A stretch of 64,000 nucleotides of DNA from Candidatus Aalborgicola defluviihabitans (GCA_016705575.1 JADIXX010000001.1:496001-560000), one strand, 5' to 3'. Positions 17,141-24,923 are shown, numbered from the stretch's first letter. Notes: generated by a model from the letters alone, not told the origin. A program made the numbers and translations.

Positions 17141-18345
17141 GTGGCCACCCTGGCCGATGTGCTGCGCCAGCATGGTGCGGCACATCTGGTAAAGCACACC
17201 CTGTCCACACCCCAGGCCAAGGCCTGGCGCGGCATCGTCGCGTGCAGGACGGCGGCACTGGGGGCCAGCAGCTGGCCTGTGAGACTTGTGGCCACAGCCA
17301 CTGGCAATACCACTCCTGCCGCAATCGACACTGCCCGCAGTGCGGATCGCGTGCCAAGGACGCCTGGCTGCAGGGGCGTCTAGCGGATGTGTTGAATGTG
17401 CCCTATGCCCACTTGGTGTTCACGCTGCCGCACAGCCTCAATGCCCTGTACCAGTACCACCCGCGCTGGGTCATCGACACCCTGTTTGCCAGCACCGCCC
17501 AAACACTGTCTGAGTTCGCGGCCAATGCGCGTTGGATGGGGGTTGGTGGTGGCACCCCGGCCTTCAGCCTGGTACTGCACACCTGGACCCAGGACTTGCG
17601 GTTGCACATCCATGTGCATGCGGTGATGGCCTGCGGTGTGCTGGTGCAAGATGATCAGGGTCAAGGCCGCTGGCACACGCCGATCCGAAAGCCCGACTTT
17701 CTGTTCCCGGTGCAGGCCCTGTCCAAGGTGTTTCGGGGCAAGTTTCTGGCAGCCTTGGGCCGGGCCCATCAAAGTACAGACATCGCCAATGATCCGCAGG
17801 GCGGTGCCATGGCCTGGGCACAACGCCAAAGAGATCTATACCGCCACGACTGGGTGGTGTATGCCAAGACGCCGTTGGGTGGTCCAGCACAAACGCTGGA
17901 GTACCTCAGCCGCTACACACACCGCACGGCCATTGGCAACGAGCGCATCAAGGCGCTCACGCACAGTGAAGTGGTTTTTACCGTCAGAGCGGATGACCAA
18001 GGGGGTAAGCGCACAGAACATTTACCCGGCTGTGAATTCATACGGCGCTACTTGTTGCACGTCTTGCCCACCGGTATCAAGCGGATTCGCCACTACGGAG
18101 TTCTGGCCAGTGCATGCAAGACGGACAAGCTCAAGCTCGCAAGGCTGGCACTACAGATGCCCAGCACCAACCCGCTGGCCCAAGAGTCGGCACAGGCGTT
18201 CATGGCGAGGGTGGCCAGGATTGAGACTATGCAGTGTCCGTGCTGCAAGGCGGGCACACTCAAGGTGGTGGCAACGCTGCCAGGGTACACACAGTTGCCG
18301 ACACCGGGTAGCAGTGTGGCGGGGCAACCCAGGGGGCCACCGTGA
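17141..18345 (+). pseudogene. IS91-family HUH transposase, frameshifted near its start
   Basis: Reading starts at GTG 17141 (VATLADVLRQHGAAHLVKHT) and continues to ACRTAALG, then the rest of the protein is in the -1 frame from a run of five G at 17260-17264: GGQQLACETCGHSHWQYHSC onward to 18345. One missing G explains it. The remainder is complete: N-terminal zinc ribbon (CETCGH...CRNRHCPQCG), HUH motif LHIHVHAVMACG and paired tyrosines EYLSRYTHR (YxxxY), the nucleophiles of rolling-circle transposition. Programmed -1 slippage at the G-run cannot be excluded but no typical heptamer is present, so inactivation is the simpler view. Confidence 0.8.
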
Positions 18346-18611
18346 GGTGCACCAGGGGATGCCAAGGGATCAAGAAATTCGCACCACGTCCAGTGGTGTC
18401 TGAGGCAGTGTTGCGCCGCACGCTGGCTGGCAACTGCGTGCAGAACAATACCCGAGCGATCCAGCGAAAGAGCAGTGCCCAGCCCCGCAATGTAGGCAAT
18501 CCGCGCACGGCGCAACGACACTGGGCTGGGTCATAATCTATTGACACAAGCGGGGATTGGTTCAAACCCCCTATTGCCCAGAACACACGCCACCGTCTCG
18601 CAGGCGGTTCA
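18346..18611. other. Non-coding stretch between transposase and first clear attC
   Basis: About 265 bases without a convincing gene. It should contain the 3' (oriIS) end of the IS91-type element, including the CCCAGCCC/GGGCTGGG inverted repeat, and then a remnant of cassette DNA leading to the attC at 18612. Confidence 0.5.
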
Positions 18612-18695
18612 GTCCAACATGGTTTATCTGCCGCGAATGACGTCCTCGCTTTGTGCCAGCTTTGTGGCGCGGCGGATAAACGCTGATTGTTAGAC
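18612..18695 (+). other. Integron attC recombination site 1
   Basis: 84 bases. R'' GTCCAAC (18612-18618) and R' GTTAGAC (18689-18695, fits GTTRRRY) are complementary but for one base. Inner arms GTTTATCTGCCGCG (18622-18635) and CGCGGCGGATAAAC (18668-18681) pair over 13 of 14 positions, with unequal spacers (3 and 7 bases) that give the asymmetry needed for bottom-strand recognition, and a 32-base terminal loop. This is the standard folded attC architecture. Confidence 0.85.
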
Positions 18696-18717
18696 CTGCT
18701 CAAGGAAATTGTCACGC

Positions 18718-18939
18718 ATGCTGCTAAACATCGACAAGCCTCATCGCACTTCAGTACTTCACGATGAGGCTTGCCCTTACGTCCCGAAACCACATGGCAC
18801 ACAGTTCAAGCCGCTTGGTTCATTGGGTCGTGACGGTGGCTGGTTTTCTGTCTCATCTATCAGCGAGGCTATGGCGGTCGCAAGACGCGAGTTCCAAAGT
18901 GGCGTCTTCAAACCATGTCCACATTGCCAAAAGTCATGA
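18718..18939 (+). CDS. Cassette gene, small protein with possible metal-binding cysteines
   Basis: 73 residues from ATG 18718, with AAGGAAA upstream. Start is 23 bases after attC 1 and the stop 20 bases before attC 2, the expected compact cassette layout. The sequence has HDEACPY, and ends FKPCPHCQKS; the His, Cys and CxxC could form a small zinc site. I do not recognise a family. Cassette genes of unknown function are common in chromosomal integron arrays. Confidence 0.6.
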   Translation: MLLNIDKPHRTSVLHDEACPYVPKPHGTQFKPLGSLGRDGGWFSVSSISEAMAVARREFQSGVFKPCPHCQKS

Positions 18940-18959
18940 CGCACCGGGCGAGTGCGCAG

Positions 18960-19016
18960 GTCCAACATTTCATTCGAGGCGGACGGTTACGCCGCCGCTC
19001 AATTCCAGCGTTGCAC
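18960..19016 (+). other. Integron attC recombination site 2
   Basis: 57 bases, the typical short attC length. R'' GTCCAAC (18960-18966) is identical to site 1; R' GTTGCAC (19010-19016) pairs with it at six of seven positions but deviates from GTTRRRY. Arms ATTCGAGGCGG and CCGCCGCTCAAT pair with bulges around a short loop, and the overall layout resembles the classic aadA1 59-base element. R' deviation may lower activity. Confidence 0.7.
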
Positions 19017-19040
19017 ACACCACCCTATGCGAGGTTCACC

Positions 19041-19466
19041 GTGAATATCCATGAGTTCATGCAAGGCTACAAATCGGCCTGGGAGCAGCGCGATCCGTCG
19101 ATGTTTGCTGCCCTGTTTCACGCGGACGGCACCTATCACAACACGCCATTTCAAGTTCAGAACGGCACGAAGGAACTCGCCGAATACTGGAAGCGGGTTC
19201 AACTTCAAGAGGACATTTTGGTGACGTTCGAGGTTCTTGCCGCAGAACCCGACTCAGGCATTGCCCGCTGGCATGTCACATACCAAGTCGCATCGGAAGA
19301 ACTCTTTCAGATTTGGGCGCGCTCCACGGGAACAAGCCTTATCGCGCGCAAGCCCGGAGAGCCGCTGCCGCGAATGGTCTTGGATGGTGTCCTTCAGGCA
19401 AGCTTCGTTGACGGTTTGTGTGCCGAGGCAAGAATCTGGTGGCATAGCATGCCGCAGCCCACATAA
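19041..19466 (+). CDS. Cassette gene, SnoaL/NTF2-like protein
   Basis: 141 residues from GTG 19041 (GCGAGG just upstream). The sequence MQGYKSAWEQRDPSMFAALF followed by HADGTYHNTPF and later ARWHVTYQV matches the cone-shaped SnoaL/NTF2 fold, which covers small isomerases, hydrolases and binding proteins; a specific activity cannot be assigned. It follows attC 2 by 24 bases and so is the second cassette. No attC is recognisable behind it; a CCCACA...TGTGGG hairpin (about 19458-19485) follows the stop. Confidence 0.7.
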   Translation: MNIHEFMQGYKSAWEQRDPSMFAALFHADGTYHNTPFQVQNGTKELAEYWKRVQLQEDILVTFEVLAAEPDSGIARWHVTYQVASEELFQIWARSTGTSLIARKPGEPLPRMVLDGVLQASFVDGLCAEARIWWHSMPQPT

Positions 19467-19506
19467 GGCGTCTTTTGGTGTGGGGTAAAGCCGGTTGGCC
19501 GTGATT

Positions 19507-20361
19507 TCAAGCCGGAGTAACGCGCTGGGTTTGAGTGCCCAGGCCGTCAATGCCGAGGTGCATGGTTTGGCCAGCCCGCAAGAACACCGGAGGTTTTTGG
19601 CCCATACCCACGCCGGGTGGCGTGCCAGTTGAGATCACGTCGCCGCTTTGCAGACTCATGAAGCGGCTGAGGTAGCTGATCAGGAACGGTACCTGGTAGA
19701 CCATGGTGGCGGTGCTGCCGTCCTGGTAGCGCTTGTTGTCCACGTCCAGCCATAGACGCAGGGCATGGGGGTTGGGTACTTCGTCGACGGTCACCAGCCA
19801 AGGTCCCAGCGGGCCAAAGGTGTCGCAGCCCTTGCCCTTGTCCCAGGTGCCACTGCGTTCCAGCTGAAACTCGCGCTCCGAAACATCGTTGACTACACAG
19901 TAGCCTGCCACGTGCGCCATGGCATCGGCTTCCGCAATGTAGCGTCCGCCCTGGCCGATGACCACGCCCAGTTCCACTTCCCAGTCGGTTTTGATAGAGC
20001 CACGGGGGATTTCAACGGCGTCGTCTGGCCCAATGATGGCGCTGGTCCACTTGTTGAACACTACCGGCTCGGGCGGCACCTGCATGCCAGCTTCCTGTGC
20101 ATGGTCAGAGTAATTCAGTCCGATGCAGATCAGCTTGCCAACCTGCCCGACGCAAGGGCCCAGACGCAGGTCTTTTTGCGGCAGGCCGTTGACCAAGGGC
20201 AGGGTGTTCAAGTCAAGGGCTTGTAAATTCGCCAGAGACGCAGGTAATAGAGCGGTGCCAGCCAGATCGCCAATGACGGCAGAAAGGTCGCGCACGCGCC
20301 CTTGTGCGTCCAGTACTCCGGGCTTTTCCTGTCCGGCGGGTCCATAGCGAAGCAGCTTCAT
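19507..20361 (-). CDS. Fumarylacetoacetate hydrolase (FAH) family protein
   Basis: 284 residues. The FAH C-terminal domain is complete: LICIGLNYSDHAQEAGM, PVVFNKWTSAIIGPDDAVEI, TDWEVELGVVIG (metal-binding Glu residues), GYCVVNDVSEREFQ and GDVISTGTPPGVGMGQKPP. Members cleave or decarboxylate beta-diketo acids from aromatic or sugar catabolism using Mg or Mn; which acid is used cannot be read here. It stands alone: a terminator lies upstream (for ppiC) and the integron cassettes downstream. Confidence 0.88.
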   Translation of the reverse strand: MKLLRYGPAGQEKPGVLDAQGRVRDLSAVIGDLAGTALLPASLANLQALDLNTLPLVNGLPQKDLRLGPCVGQVGKLICIGLNYSDHAQEAGMQVPPEPVVFNKWTSAIIGPDDAVEIPRGSIKTDWEVELGVVIGQGGRYIAEADAMAHVAGYCVVNDVSEREFQLERSGTWDKGKGCDTFGPLGPWLVTVDEVPNPHALRLWLDVDNKRYQDGSTATMVYQVPFLISYLSRFMSLQSGDVISTGTPPGVGMGQKPPVFLRAGQTMHLGIDGLGTQTQRVTPA

Positions 20362-20394
20362 GGCAAGGGCGTTTCAAAGGGGGATGGTGGAATC

Positions 20395-20420
20395 AAAAAA
20401 CGCGGCCGTAGCCGCGTTTG
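20395..20420 (-). terminator. Rho-independent terminator after ppiC
   Basis: On the minus strand, AACGCGGC-TACG-GCCGCG is followed by TTTTTT (20400-20395): a 6-8 bp GC stem with a four-base loop and a T-run. It sits about 30 bases after the ppiC stop. Confidence 0.85.
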
Positions 20421-20449
20421 ATGGGTTGGCTTGAACCAATGCGAACAGG

Positions 20450-21232
20450 TTACTCGACCTTGGCCTTGGCGCGCAGTTCTTCCTGGAACTTGGCGATCTT
20501 CTGCTGTTGAAGTTGCTGTGCGATTTGGGGCTTCACGTCCTCAAACTTGGGCAACTGGGCGTCGCGGATGTCGTCCAGACGGATGATGTGGTAGCCAAAT
20601 TGGGTCTTGACCGGAGTTTCGGTCATCTTGCCTTTGGTCAGACCCGACAGCGCTTCGGAAAATTCCTTCACGTAGTTGCCGGGATTAGCCCAATCCAGAT
20701 CGCCACCCTTGGCACCGGAGCCGGGATCCTTGGATTCCTTCTTGGCGATGTCTTCAAATTTGGCGCCTTTTTTGATCTTGGCGATGAGGGACTTAGCCTG
20801 GTCTTCCGTTTCCACCAATATGTGGTGGGCCTTGAATTCCTTGCCAGAGTTGGCCGCCGCGAACTTGTCGTACTCAGCCTTGATTTCTTCGTCCGTTACG
20901 GGATTTTTCTTTTGGTAGTCAGCGAACAGCTCGCGGATCAGGATGGCCTGTCGGGCGAGTTCCATCTGGTTTTTGAAGTCTTCCGTGGCGTCCAGGCCGC
21001 GAACCTGGGCTTCTTGCATGAAAATTTCACGGGCGATCACTTCATCCTTGATCTGACCTTCCATCTCGGGCGACACGGGACGACCCGAGCGCTTGACCTG
21101 CTCAGCCAGCGCTTCTACGCGGGCCTTGGGGATGGGTTTGCCATTAACAATGGCCACGTTTTGGGCCCAAGCCGCGGAACCACCTGCCAGTAGCGTGGCA
21201 GTGGCAATTGCGGTCAAAATCTGCTTCTTCAT
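20450..21232 (-). CDS. Periplasmic PpiC-type (parvulin) peptidyl-prolyl isomerase
   Basis: 260 residues from the ATG at 21232, with AAGGAA 7 bases upstream; the open frame further up is not used. Signal peptide MKKQILTAIATATLLAGG...AWAQ, a SurA-like N-terminal helical part (VSPEMEGQIKDEVIAREIFM), and a parvulin domain (about 130-225; EFKAHHILVETEDQAKSLIA, GGDLDWANPGNYVKEFSEAL, TQFGYHIIRLDD). It would assist folding of exported proteins. Last gene of the msrB-yciB-bolA-ppiC run, 46 bases behind bolA. Confidence 0.88.
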   Translation of the reverse strand: MKKQILTAIATATLLAGGSAAWAQNVAIVNGKPIPKARVEALAEQVKRSGRPVSPEMEGQIKDEVIAREIFMQEAQVRGLDATEDFKNQMELARQAILIRELFADYQKKNPVTDEEIKAEYDKFAAANSGKEFKAHHILVETEDQAKSLIAKIKKGAKFEDIAKKESKDPGSGAKGGDLDWANPGNYVKEFSEALSGLTKGKMTETPVKTQFGYHIIRLDDIRDAQLPKFEDVKPQIAQQLQQQKIAKFQEELRAKAKVE

Positions 21233-21278
21233 GCGTTTTCCTTCAGGATACAAATCAAATGGAGCCAATGGGAGGCGG

Positions 21279-21569
21279 TCAGGCCGGGGTTGTATTTGGC
21301 GATATTTCAGTCTCAATGGCCAGGGCATGCAGGCCCTGATCAATGAAATCTTGCAGCGCATCATACACAAGACGGTGGCAGGCCACCGGACGCAGGCCTG
21401 TAAATAAGTGTGAAGAGATACGAACCCGGAAGTGGGTTCCAAAGCCGGTTCCGTTGGCGCCGGCATGGCCGTCGTGCTGGAAACTCTCGTCCAGAACCTC
21501 TAATTTGCTGGGTGCCAGGCGTTCACGCAGGCGCTGTTCCAGTTGGGCGGCGGTTGGGCCAGTGCTCAT
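21279..21569 (-). CDS. BolA-family protein
   Basis: 96 residues. FGTHFRVRISSHLFTGLRPV and ACHRLVYDALQDFIDQGLHALAI are the conserved BolA core with the invariant His used in [2Fe-2S] sharing with monothiol glutaredoxins. BolA proteins take part in iron-sulfur trafficking and stress morphology. The ATG overlaps the yciB stop by 4 bases; the yciB-bolA-ppiC order is common in this bacterial group. Confidence 0.88.
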   Translation of the reverse strand: MSTGPTAAQLEQRLRERLAPSKLEVLDESFQHDGHAGANGTGFGTHFRVRISSHLFTGLRPVACHRLVYDALQDFIDQGLHALAIETEISPNTTPA

Positions 21570-22120
21570 GGTGTGGTCTCCTTGTGGGGTTCGTCATCGC
21601 CGCTCAGGTGGGGGGCGATATAAATGCCCTGGCCTATGATAAATGCCAGGGGAAAAGCGTAGCCCCAGAGCTTGAAACTCACCCAGGCTTCAGTGCTGTA
21701 GTACAGCACTACGTAGGCATTGATGGCGGCCATAAAGGCGCTATAAAGCACCCACACTACGTTGAGGCGGTGCCACACCGCGTCTGGTAGCGACAACTGG
21801 CTACCCAGCAGCAATTTGAGGAAGTTCTTGTGCAGCACCCACACCGCTACGGCCAGTGCGATGGCCATGGCCGTGTACAACACGGTGGGTTTCCACTTGA
21901 TGAAGCGGTCGTCGTGCAGCACCAACGTGAGCGTGCCAAACAGCAGAATCAATACCAGAGTGAGCTTGTGCATGGCCTGGAGCTTGCGGTCTATGCCGTA
22001 GATCAGTGCCATCTGCAAAACGGTGGCCGCCATCAAAACGCCAGTGCCTACATAGATGTCGTACATCTTGTAGGCGCCAAAGAATAGCAGGATGGGAAAA
22101 AAATCGATCAGTATTTTCAT
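21566..22120 (-). CDS. yciB: Inner-membrane septation protein A
   Basis: 184 residues starting MKILIDFFPILLFFGAYKMY, with about five membrane helices and the conserved FIKWKPTVLYTAMAIALAV and WHRLNVVWVLYSAFMAAIN segments. YciB (IspA/IspZ in older literature) interacts with cell-division and envelope-elongation proteins. It overlaps msrB and bolA by 4 bases each. Confidence 0.9.
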   Translation of the reverse strand: MKILIDFFPILLFFGAYKMYDIYVGTGVLMAATVLQMALIYGIDRKLQAMHKLTLVLILLFGTLTLVLHDDRFIKWKPTVLYTAMAIALAVAVWVLHKNFLKLLLGSQLSLPDAVWHRLNVVWVLYSAFMAAINAYVVLYYSTEAWVSFKLWGYAFPLAFIIGQGIYIAPHLSGDDEPHKETTP

Positions 22121-22527
22121 GCAGGGGTGAAGTGTAACGAGGCGGAGTTCATGCAATACCGCAGCCCGGTATCGGTGGGGCCATCGTTGAACAGGTGGCC
22201 CAGGTGGGCGCCGCAGTGACCGCACAGTGCCTCGGTGCGGACCATGCCACGCGTGTCGTCTTTGCGCGTAGCGACGGCGCCCTCGGTAATGGCCTGGTCG
22301 AAACTGGGCCAGCCGCAACCGGCGTCAAACTTGGTGCTGGAGGTAAACAGTGGCTTGTCGCAGCAGATACAGTAGTAAACACCGTCCTTGTAATGGTCGG
22401 CGTACTTGCCGGTAAAGGGCCGCTCGGTCGCGGCGTGGCGCGTGACCTCAAAGGCATGGGGCTCAGCACCCTTTGCTTGCAGCAGTGCCTTCCACTCGGG
22501 TTCGGTCTTTTCAATGGCGTGGGACAT
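22117..22527 (-). CDS. msrB: Peptide-methionine (R)-S-oxide reductase
   Basis: 136 residues from the ATG at 22527 (AAGGAG upstream). YYCICCDKPLFTSSTKFDAG and LCGHCGAHLGHLF give the four structural zinc cysteines, and RYCMNSASLHF holds the catalytic Cys. It reduces methionine-R-sulfoxide in damaged proteins. No signal peptide, so cytoplasmic. First gene of the coupled msrB-yciB-bolA set, 34 bases behind selO. Confidence 0.92.
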   Translation of the reverse strand: MSHAIEKTEPEWKALLQAKGAEPHAFEVTRHAATERPFTGKYADHYKDGVYYCICCDKPLFTSSTKFDAGCGWPSFDQAITEGAVATRKDDTRGMVRTEALCGHCGAHLGHLFNDGPTDTGLRYCMNSASLHFTPA

Positions 22528-22561
22528 GGTGGTGATTCTCCTTGGTGGCGGGGTAGGGGCT

Positions 22562-24097
22562 TCAGGAACTGCAACTGATGGCAATGCTGCCAGCCCAGTC
22601 GGGCGGGAAATCGGCATAGGTGCTGTGCTCGGGCTGTTCGTCAAAGGGATGAGCCAGAACCATTTGTAATTTTGCAAGCACCGTGAAGTCTTTGGCCTGC
22701 GCAGCCTGGATGGCCAGCTCGCCCAGGTGGTTGCGCAGCACATATTTTGGATTAGTCTTTAACATCAAATTGGCCGATAGCCCTCGTGGAATATACGTAT
22801 GCAGCTCCGAAAAATGTAGCAACCATTGGTTGATGCCGTCTTGGTCCAGAAACAGGTCTCGTACCAGAGCATCCTCTGCTGCATTGGGCGTGTCTATGGC
22901 GCGGCCTGTCCAATGGCTCAGGCGGCGCCAAAAGATGCTGTAGTCCACGTGCTCCACCGCCATCAGGCGCAGCAAGTCTGCCAACAAGTCGGTCTGGCCG
23001 TTTTGCACGGTGGGGAATCCCAGCTTGGCGGCCATGGCTGCGTCAAAGGCCTGCGGGTAGACGGTCTTGTAGGTTTCCAGTGCGGCGATTGCCAGGTCTT
23101 GCTCTTCAATCAGCGGCAACAGGGCCTGGCCCAGGCAATACAGGTTCCAGTAGGCAACCTGGGGCTGGCGCTCGAAGGCATAGCGGCCTTGGTTGTCGGA
23201 ATGGTTGCAGATATGGCCGGGATCAAATCCGTCCAGAAACTGGAATGGCCCATAGTCAATGGTCAGGCCGAGGATGCTCATGTTGTCGGTGTTCATCACG
23301 CCATGGCAAAAGCCTACGGCTTGCCACTGCGCCAACAAGTGAGCGGTGCGCTGGGTGACGGCTTGCAGGAAGTTGGCGTAGGCGTTGCCTTTGAGCGCAC
23401 TGTCGGTGCGGCACTGTGGGTAAAAGCGGTCGATCACAAAGTCGGCCAGCTGGCGCAGATCGCCATGGAGGTTGTGGTGGCAGAAATGCTCGAAATGGCC
23501 AAAGCGGACGAAGCTGGGTGCCAGACGCGTTACCACAGCAGCGGTTTCTGGCCGTTCGCGGTACACCGGATGGTCTGATCCGACCACGCTCAAGGCACGC
23601 GTGGTGGGTAGGCCCAGGGCGTGCATGGCCTCGCTGCACAAAAACTCGCGGATGCTGGAGCGCAGCACCGCCCGCCCATCGCCCATTCGGGAGTAGGGCG
23701 TCAGGCCCGAGCCCTTGAGCTGAATTTCTTGTGACTCGCCACCGTGCCCGGTCGGAGGCTCCAGTTCGCCCAGCAGCACGGCGCGGCCATCTCCCAGTTG
23801 CCCGGCCCACACACCAAACTGGTGGCCGCTGTACACGCTGGACAGGGGTTGGGCACCGTTTGGCACAGTGTTGCCGGCCAAAACGTCCAACCATTGTGGT
23901 GAGTGAAGCGCCTCGGAAGTCAGCCCCAACAGGCTGGCGGCTGATGGGCTGTACCCCACAAGATACGGCTGTTCCAGCGGCTGCAGATTCATGGGGGTGG
24001 AAAAGGCGGGGCCGAGCGCGGCAAAGCGGTTGTTCCAGTGCCACCCGGGCGGCAGATCTGGCGGCAAAGCGGGCGCTGCGCAAGAGGGTGCATTCAT
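22562..24097 (-). CDS. selO: Protein adenylyltransferase SelO (YdiU)
   Basis: 511 residues from MNAPSCAAPALPP (a start at 24130 would add 11). Pseudokinase signature stretches are intact: SSVYSGHQFGVWAGQLGDGR, LKGSGLTPYSRMGDGRAVLR, FCHGVMNTDNMSILGLTIDY and HICNHSDNQGRYAFERQP. SelO transfers AMP from ATP to Ser, Thr or Tyr of target proteins in redox stress. It ends ...CSS, matching the position of selenocysteine in the animal enzyme (U-S-S), with Cys instead. A dispersed repeat copy (22766-22821) codes for the segment before TNPKYVLRNHLGE. The neighbouring msrB fits a redox-repair context. Confidence 0.92.
   Translation of the reverse strand: MNAPSCAAPALPPDLPPGWHWNNRFAALGPAFSTPMNLQPLEQPYLVGYSPSAASLLGLTSEALHSPQWLDVLAGNTVPNGAQPLSSVYSGHQFGVWAGQLGDGRAVLLGELEPPTGHGGESQEIQLKGSGLTPYSRMGDGRAVLRSSIREFLCSEAMHALGLPTTRALSVVGSDHPVYRERPETAAVVTRLAPSFVRFGHFEHFCHHNLHGDLRQLADFVIDRFYPQCRTDSALKGNAYANFLQAVTQRTAHLLAQWQAVGFCHGVMNTDNMSILGLTIDYGPFQFLDGFDPGHICNHSDNQGRYAFERQPQVAYWNLYCLGQALLPLIEEQDLAIAALETYKTVYPQAFDAAMAAKLGFPTVQNGQTDLLADLLRLMAVEHVDYSIFWRRLSHWTGRAIDTPNAAEDALVRDLFLDQDGINQWLLHFSELHTYIPRGLSANLMLKTNPKYVLRNHLGELAIQAAQAKDFTVLAKLQMVLAHPFDEQPEHSTYADFPPDWAGSIAISCSS
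22766..22821 (-). repeat. Dispersed coding repeat, copy C (in selO)
   Basis: Minus strand: TGCTACATTTTTCGGAGCTG, then TATTCCACGAGGGCTATCGG and CCAATTTG. Sense orientation, read in a different register (CGA-GGG-CTA) from copies A, B, G and H, giving LLHFSELHTYIPRGLSANL in the protein. Confidence 0.8.
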
Positions 24098-24163
24098 GCC
24101 GGTATTGTCCGGTAGCACCGGCAAACCCACGCCTATCAGGGTTAAAAGGGCCTGCTGGGCCGT

Positions 24164-24838
24164 TCAATCCAGCAACTTGGTCAAGGCAGCGTCGTCCAGC
24201 ACCTTGATGCGGTTGAGTGCCAGGCTGATCAGGCCGCGTTCCTGCAGGGCGTTGAGTGCGCGGTTGGCCGTTTGGCGGGACATGCCGGCCAGACTGGCCA
24301 GTTCATCCTGGGTCAAATCCAGTTGCCGCGTGCGACTCCAGAACAGCCGGCTCAGCGACAAGGCCATGCGCTGCTCCGGGTTGCGGGTGCGACCGGCCTC
24401 GATCATGGCCATAGCCTGTGACAGGCGCAGGTTCATGCAGCCCACCAGGTGCTGGTTGAAAGCCAGGCTGGTGGAGAACAACGTGTGGAAGGCAGCACTG
24501 GGCAGGCACAACAGTTCGGTATCGCGCAGGGCTACTACGTCGTAGCGGCGCAGCTCGTTTTTCAGCACCGCACCTTCACCAAACCAGTCACCGGCGGCTA
24601 CGCCCAAAAAGTCGGATCGCTGTCCGCTGGCGCTGCGCCGGGAGATTTTGACTAAGCCCTGCACCACACCATACCAACCCTGGGTGCGCTCGTTGGCAGG
24701 CAGGATGACTTTGCCGCGTGGGGACGAGAGGGTGAAAACCTGGGATGCGATGGTTTCGCGCTCCTGGCTGGGCAGTCCGGCAAACCAGACCTGGTTCAGC
24801 AAAAAGCGGTGGGTGGGTGTGCCGGAAGCAGGGAACAT
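24164..24838 (-). CDS. Crp/Fnr-family transcription regulator
   Basis: 224 residues. N-terminal cyclic-nucleotide-type sensor domain (about 15-130; GWYGVVQGLVKISRR, GDWFGEGAVLKN), dimerisation helix, and a winged helix-turn-helix with DLTQDELASLAGMSRQTANR. No N-terminal Cys cluster, so it is not an oxygen-sensing Fnr. In the recognition helix the residue equivalent to Crp Glu181 is Gln (S-R-Q-T). It is divergent from a binding-protein gene; a perfect dyad TGTCG-N6-CGACA lies between and is the likely operator. Confidence 0.85.
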   Translation of the reverse strand: MFPASGTPTHRFLLNQVWFAGLPSQERETIASQVFTLSSPRGKVILPANERTQGWYGVVQGLVKISRRSASGQRSDFLGVAAGDWFGEGAVLKNELRRYDVVALRDTELLCLPSAAFHTLFSTSLAFNQHLVGCMNLRLSQAMAMIEAGRTRNPEQRMALSLSRLFWSRTRQLDLTQDELASLAGMSRQTANRALNALQERGLISLALNRIKVLDDAALTKLLD

Positions 24839-24903
24839 GGCCTATTGGACCACGGTGCGAGTCCCCGTCTCTCAGTGGATGCATTTCACAGGGCAGCGTG
24901 GGC

Positions 24904-24923
24904 GGTGTCGTGTAAACGACACC
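24904..24923. promoter_or_regulatory. Crp-type dyad operator, TGTCG-N6-CGACA
   Basis: GGTGTCGT-GTAA-ACGACACC is a perfect 8-bp inverted repeat. It has the Crp geometry (5-N6-5) but with TGTCG rather than TGTGA, the half-site known for CooA-type regulators. It lies 65 bases from the start codon of the Crp-family gene and 82 from that of the transporter gene. An adjacent regulator gene makes it the probable autoregulatory and divergent operator. Confidence 0.7.

Larger units (their letters stand above)
16108..18559 (+). mobile_element. IS91-family insertion element with accessory tyrosine recombinase (ends approximate)
   Basis: Two plus-strand genes, a tyrosine recombinase and a HUH transposase, form a module known from a subgroup of IS91-like rolling-circle elements. 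Such elements lack terminal inverted repeats and target duplications, so ends cannot be read directly. The left limit is placed after GAAC at 16104-16107 and the right limit before GTTC at 18560-18563, by analogy with IS91 targets (GAAC/CAAG). The 3' non-coding part holds an inverted repeat CCCAGCCC (18478-18485) / GGGCTGGG (18523-18530) that could belong to the replication origin end. Confidence 0.55.

Noticed and set aside
19458..19500. Third attC site behind the SnoaL-like gene
   Set aside because: A hairpin is present but neither R box matches (GTTGGCC and CCCACAT do not fit).
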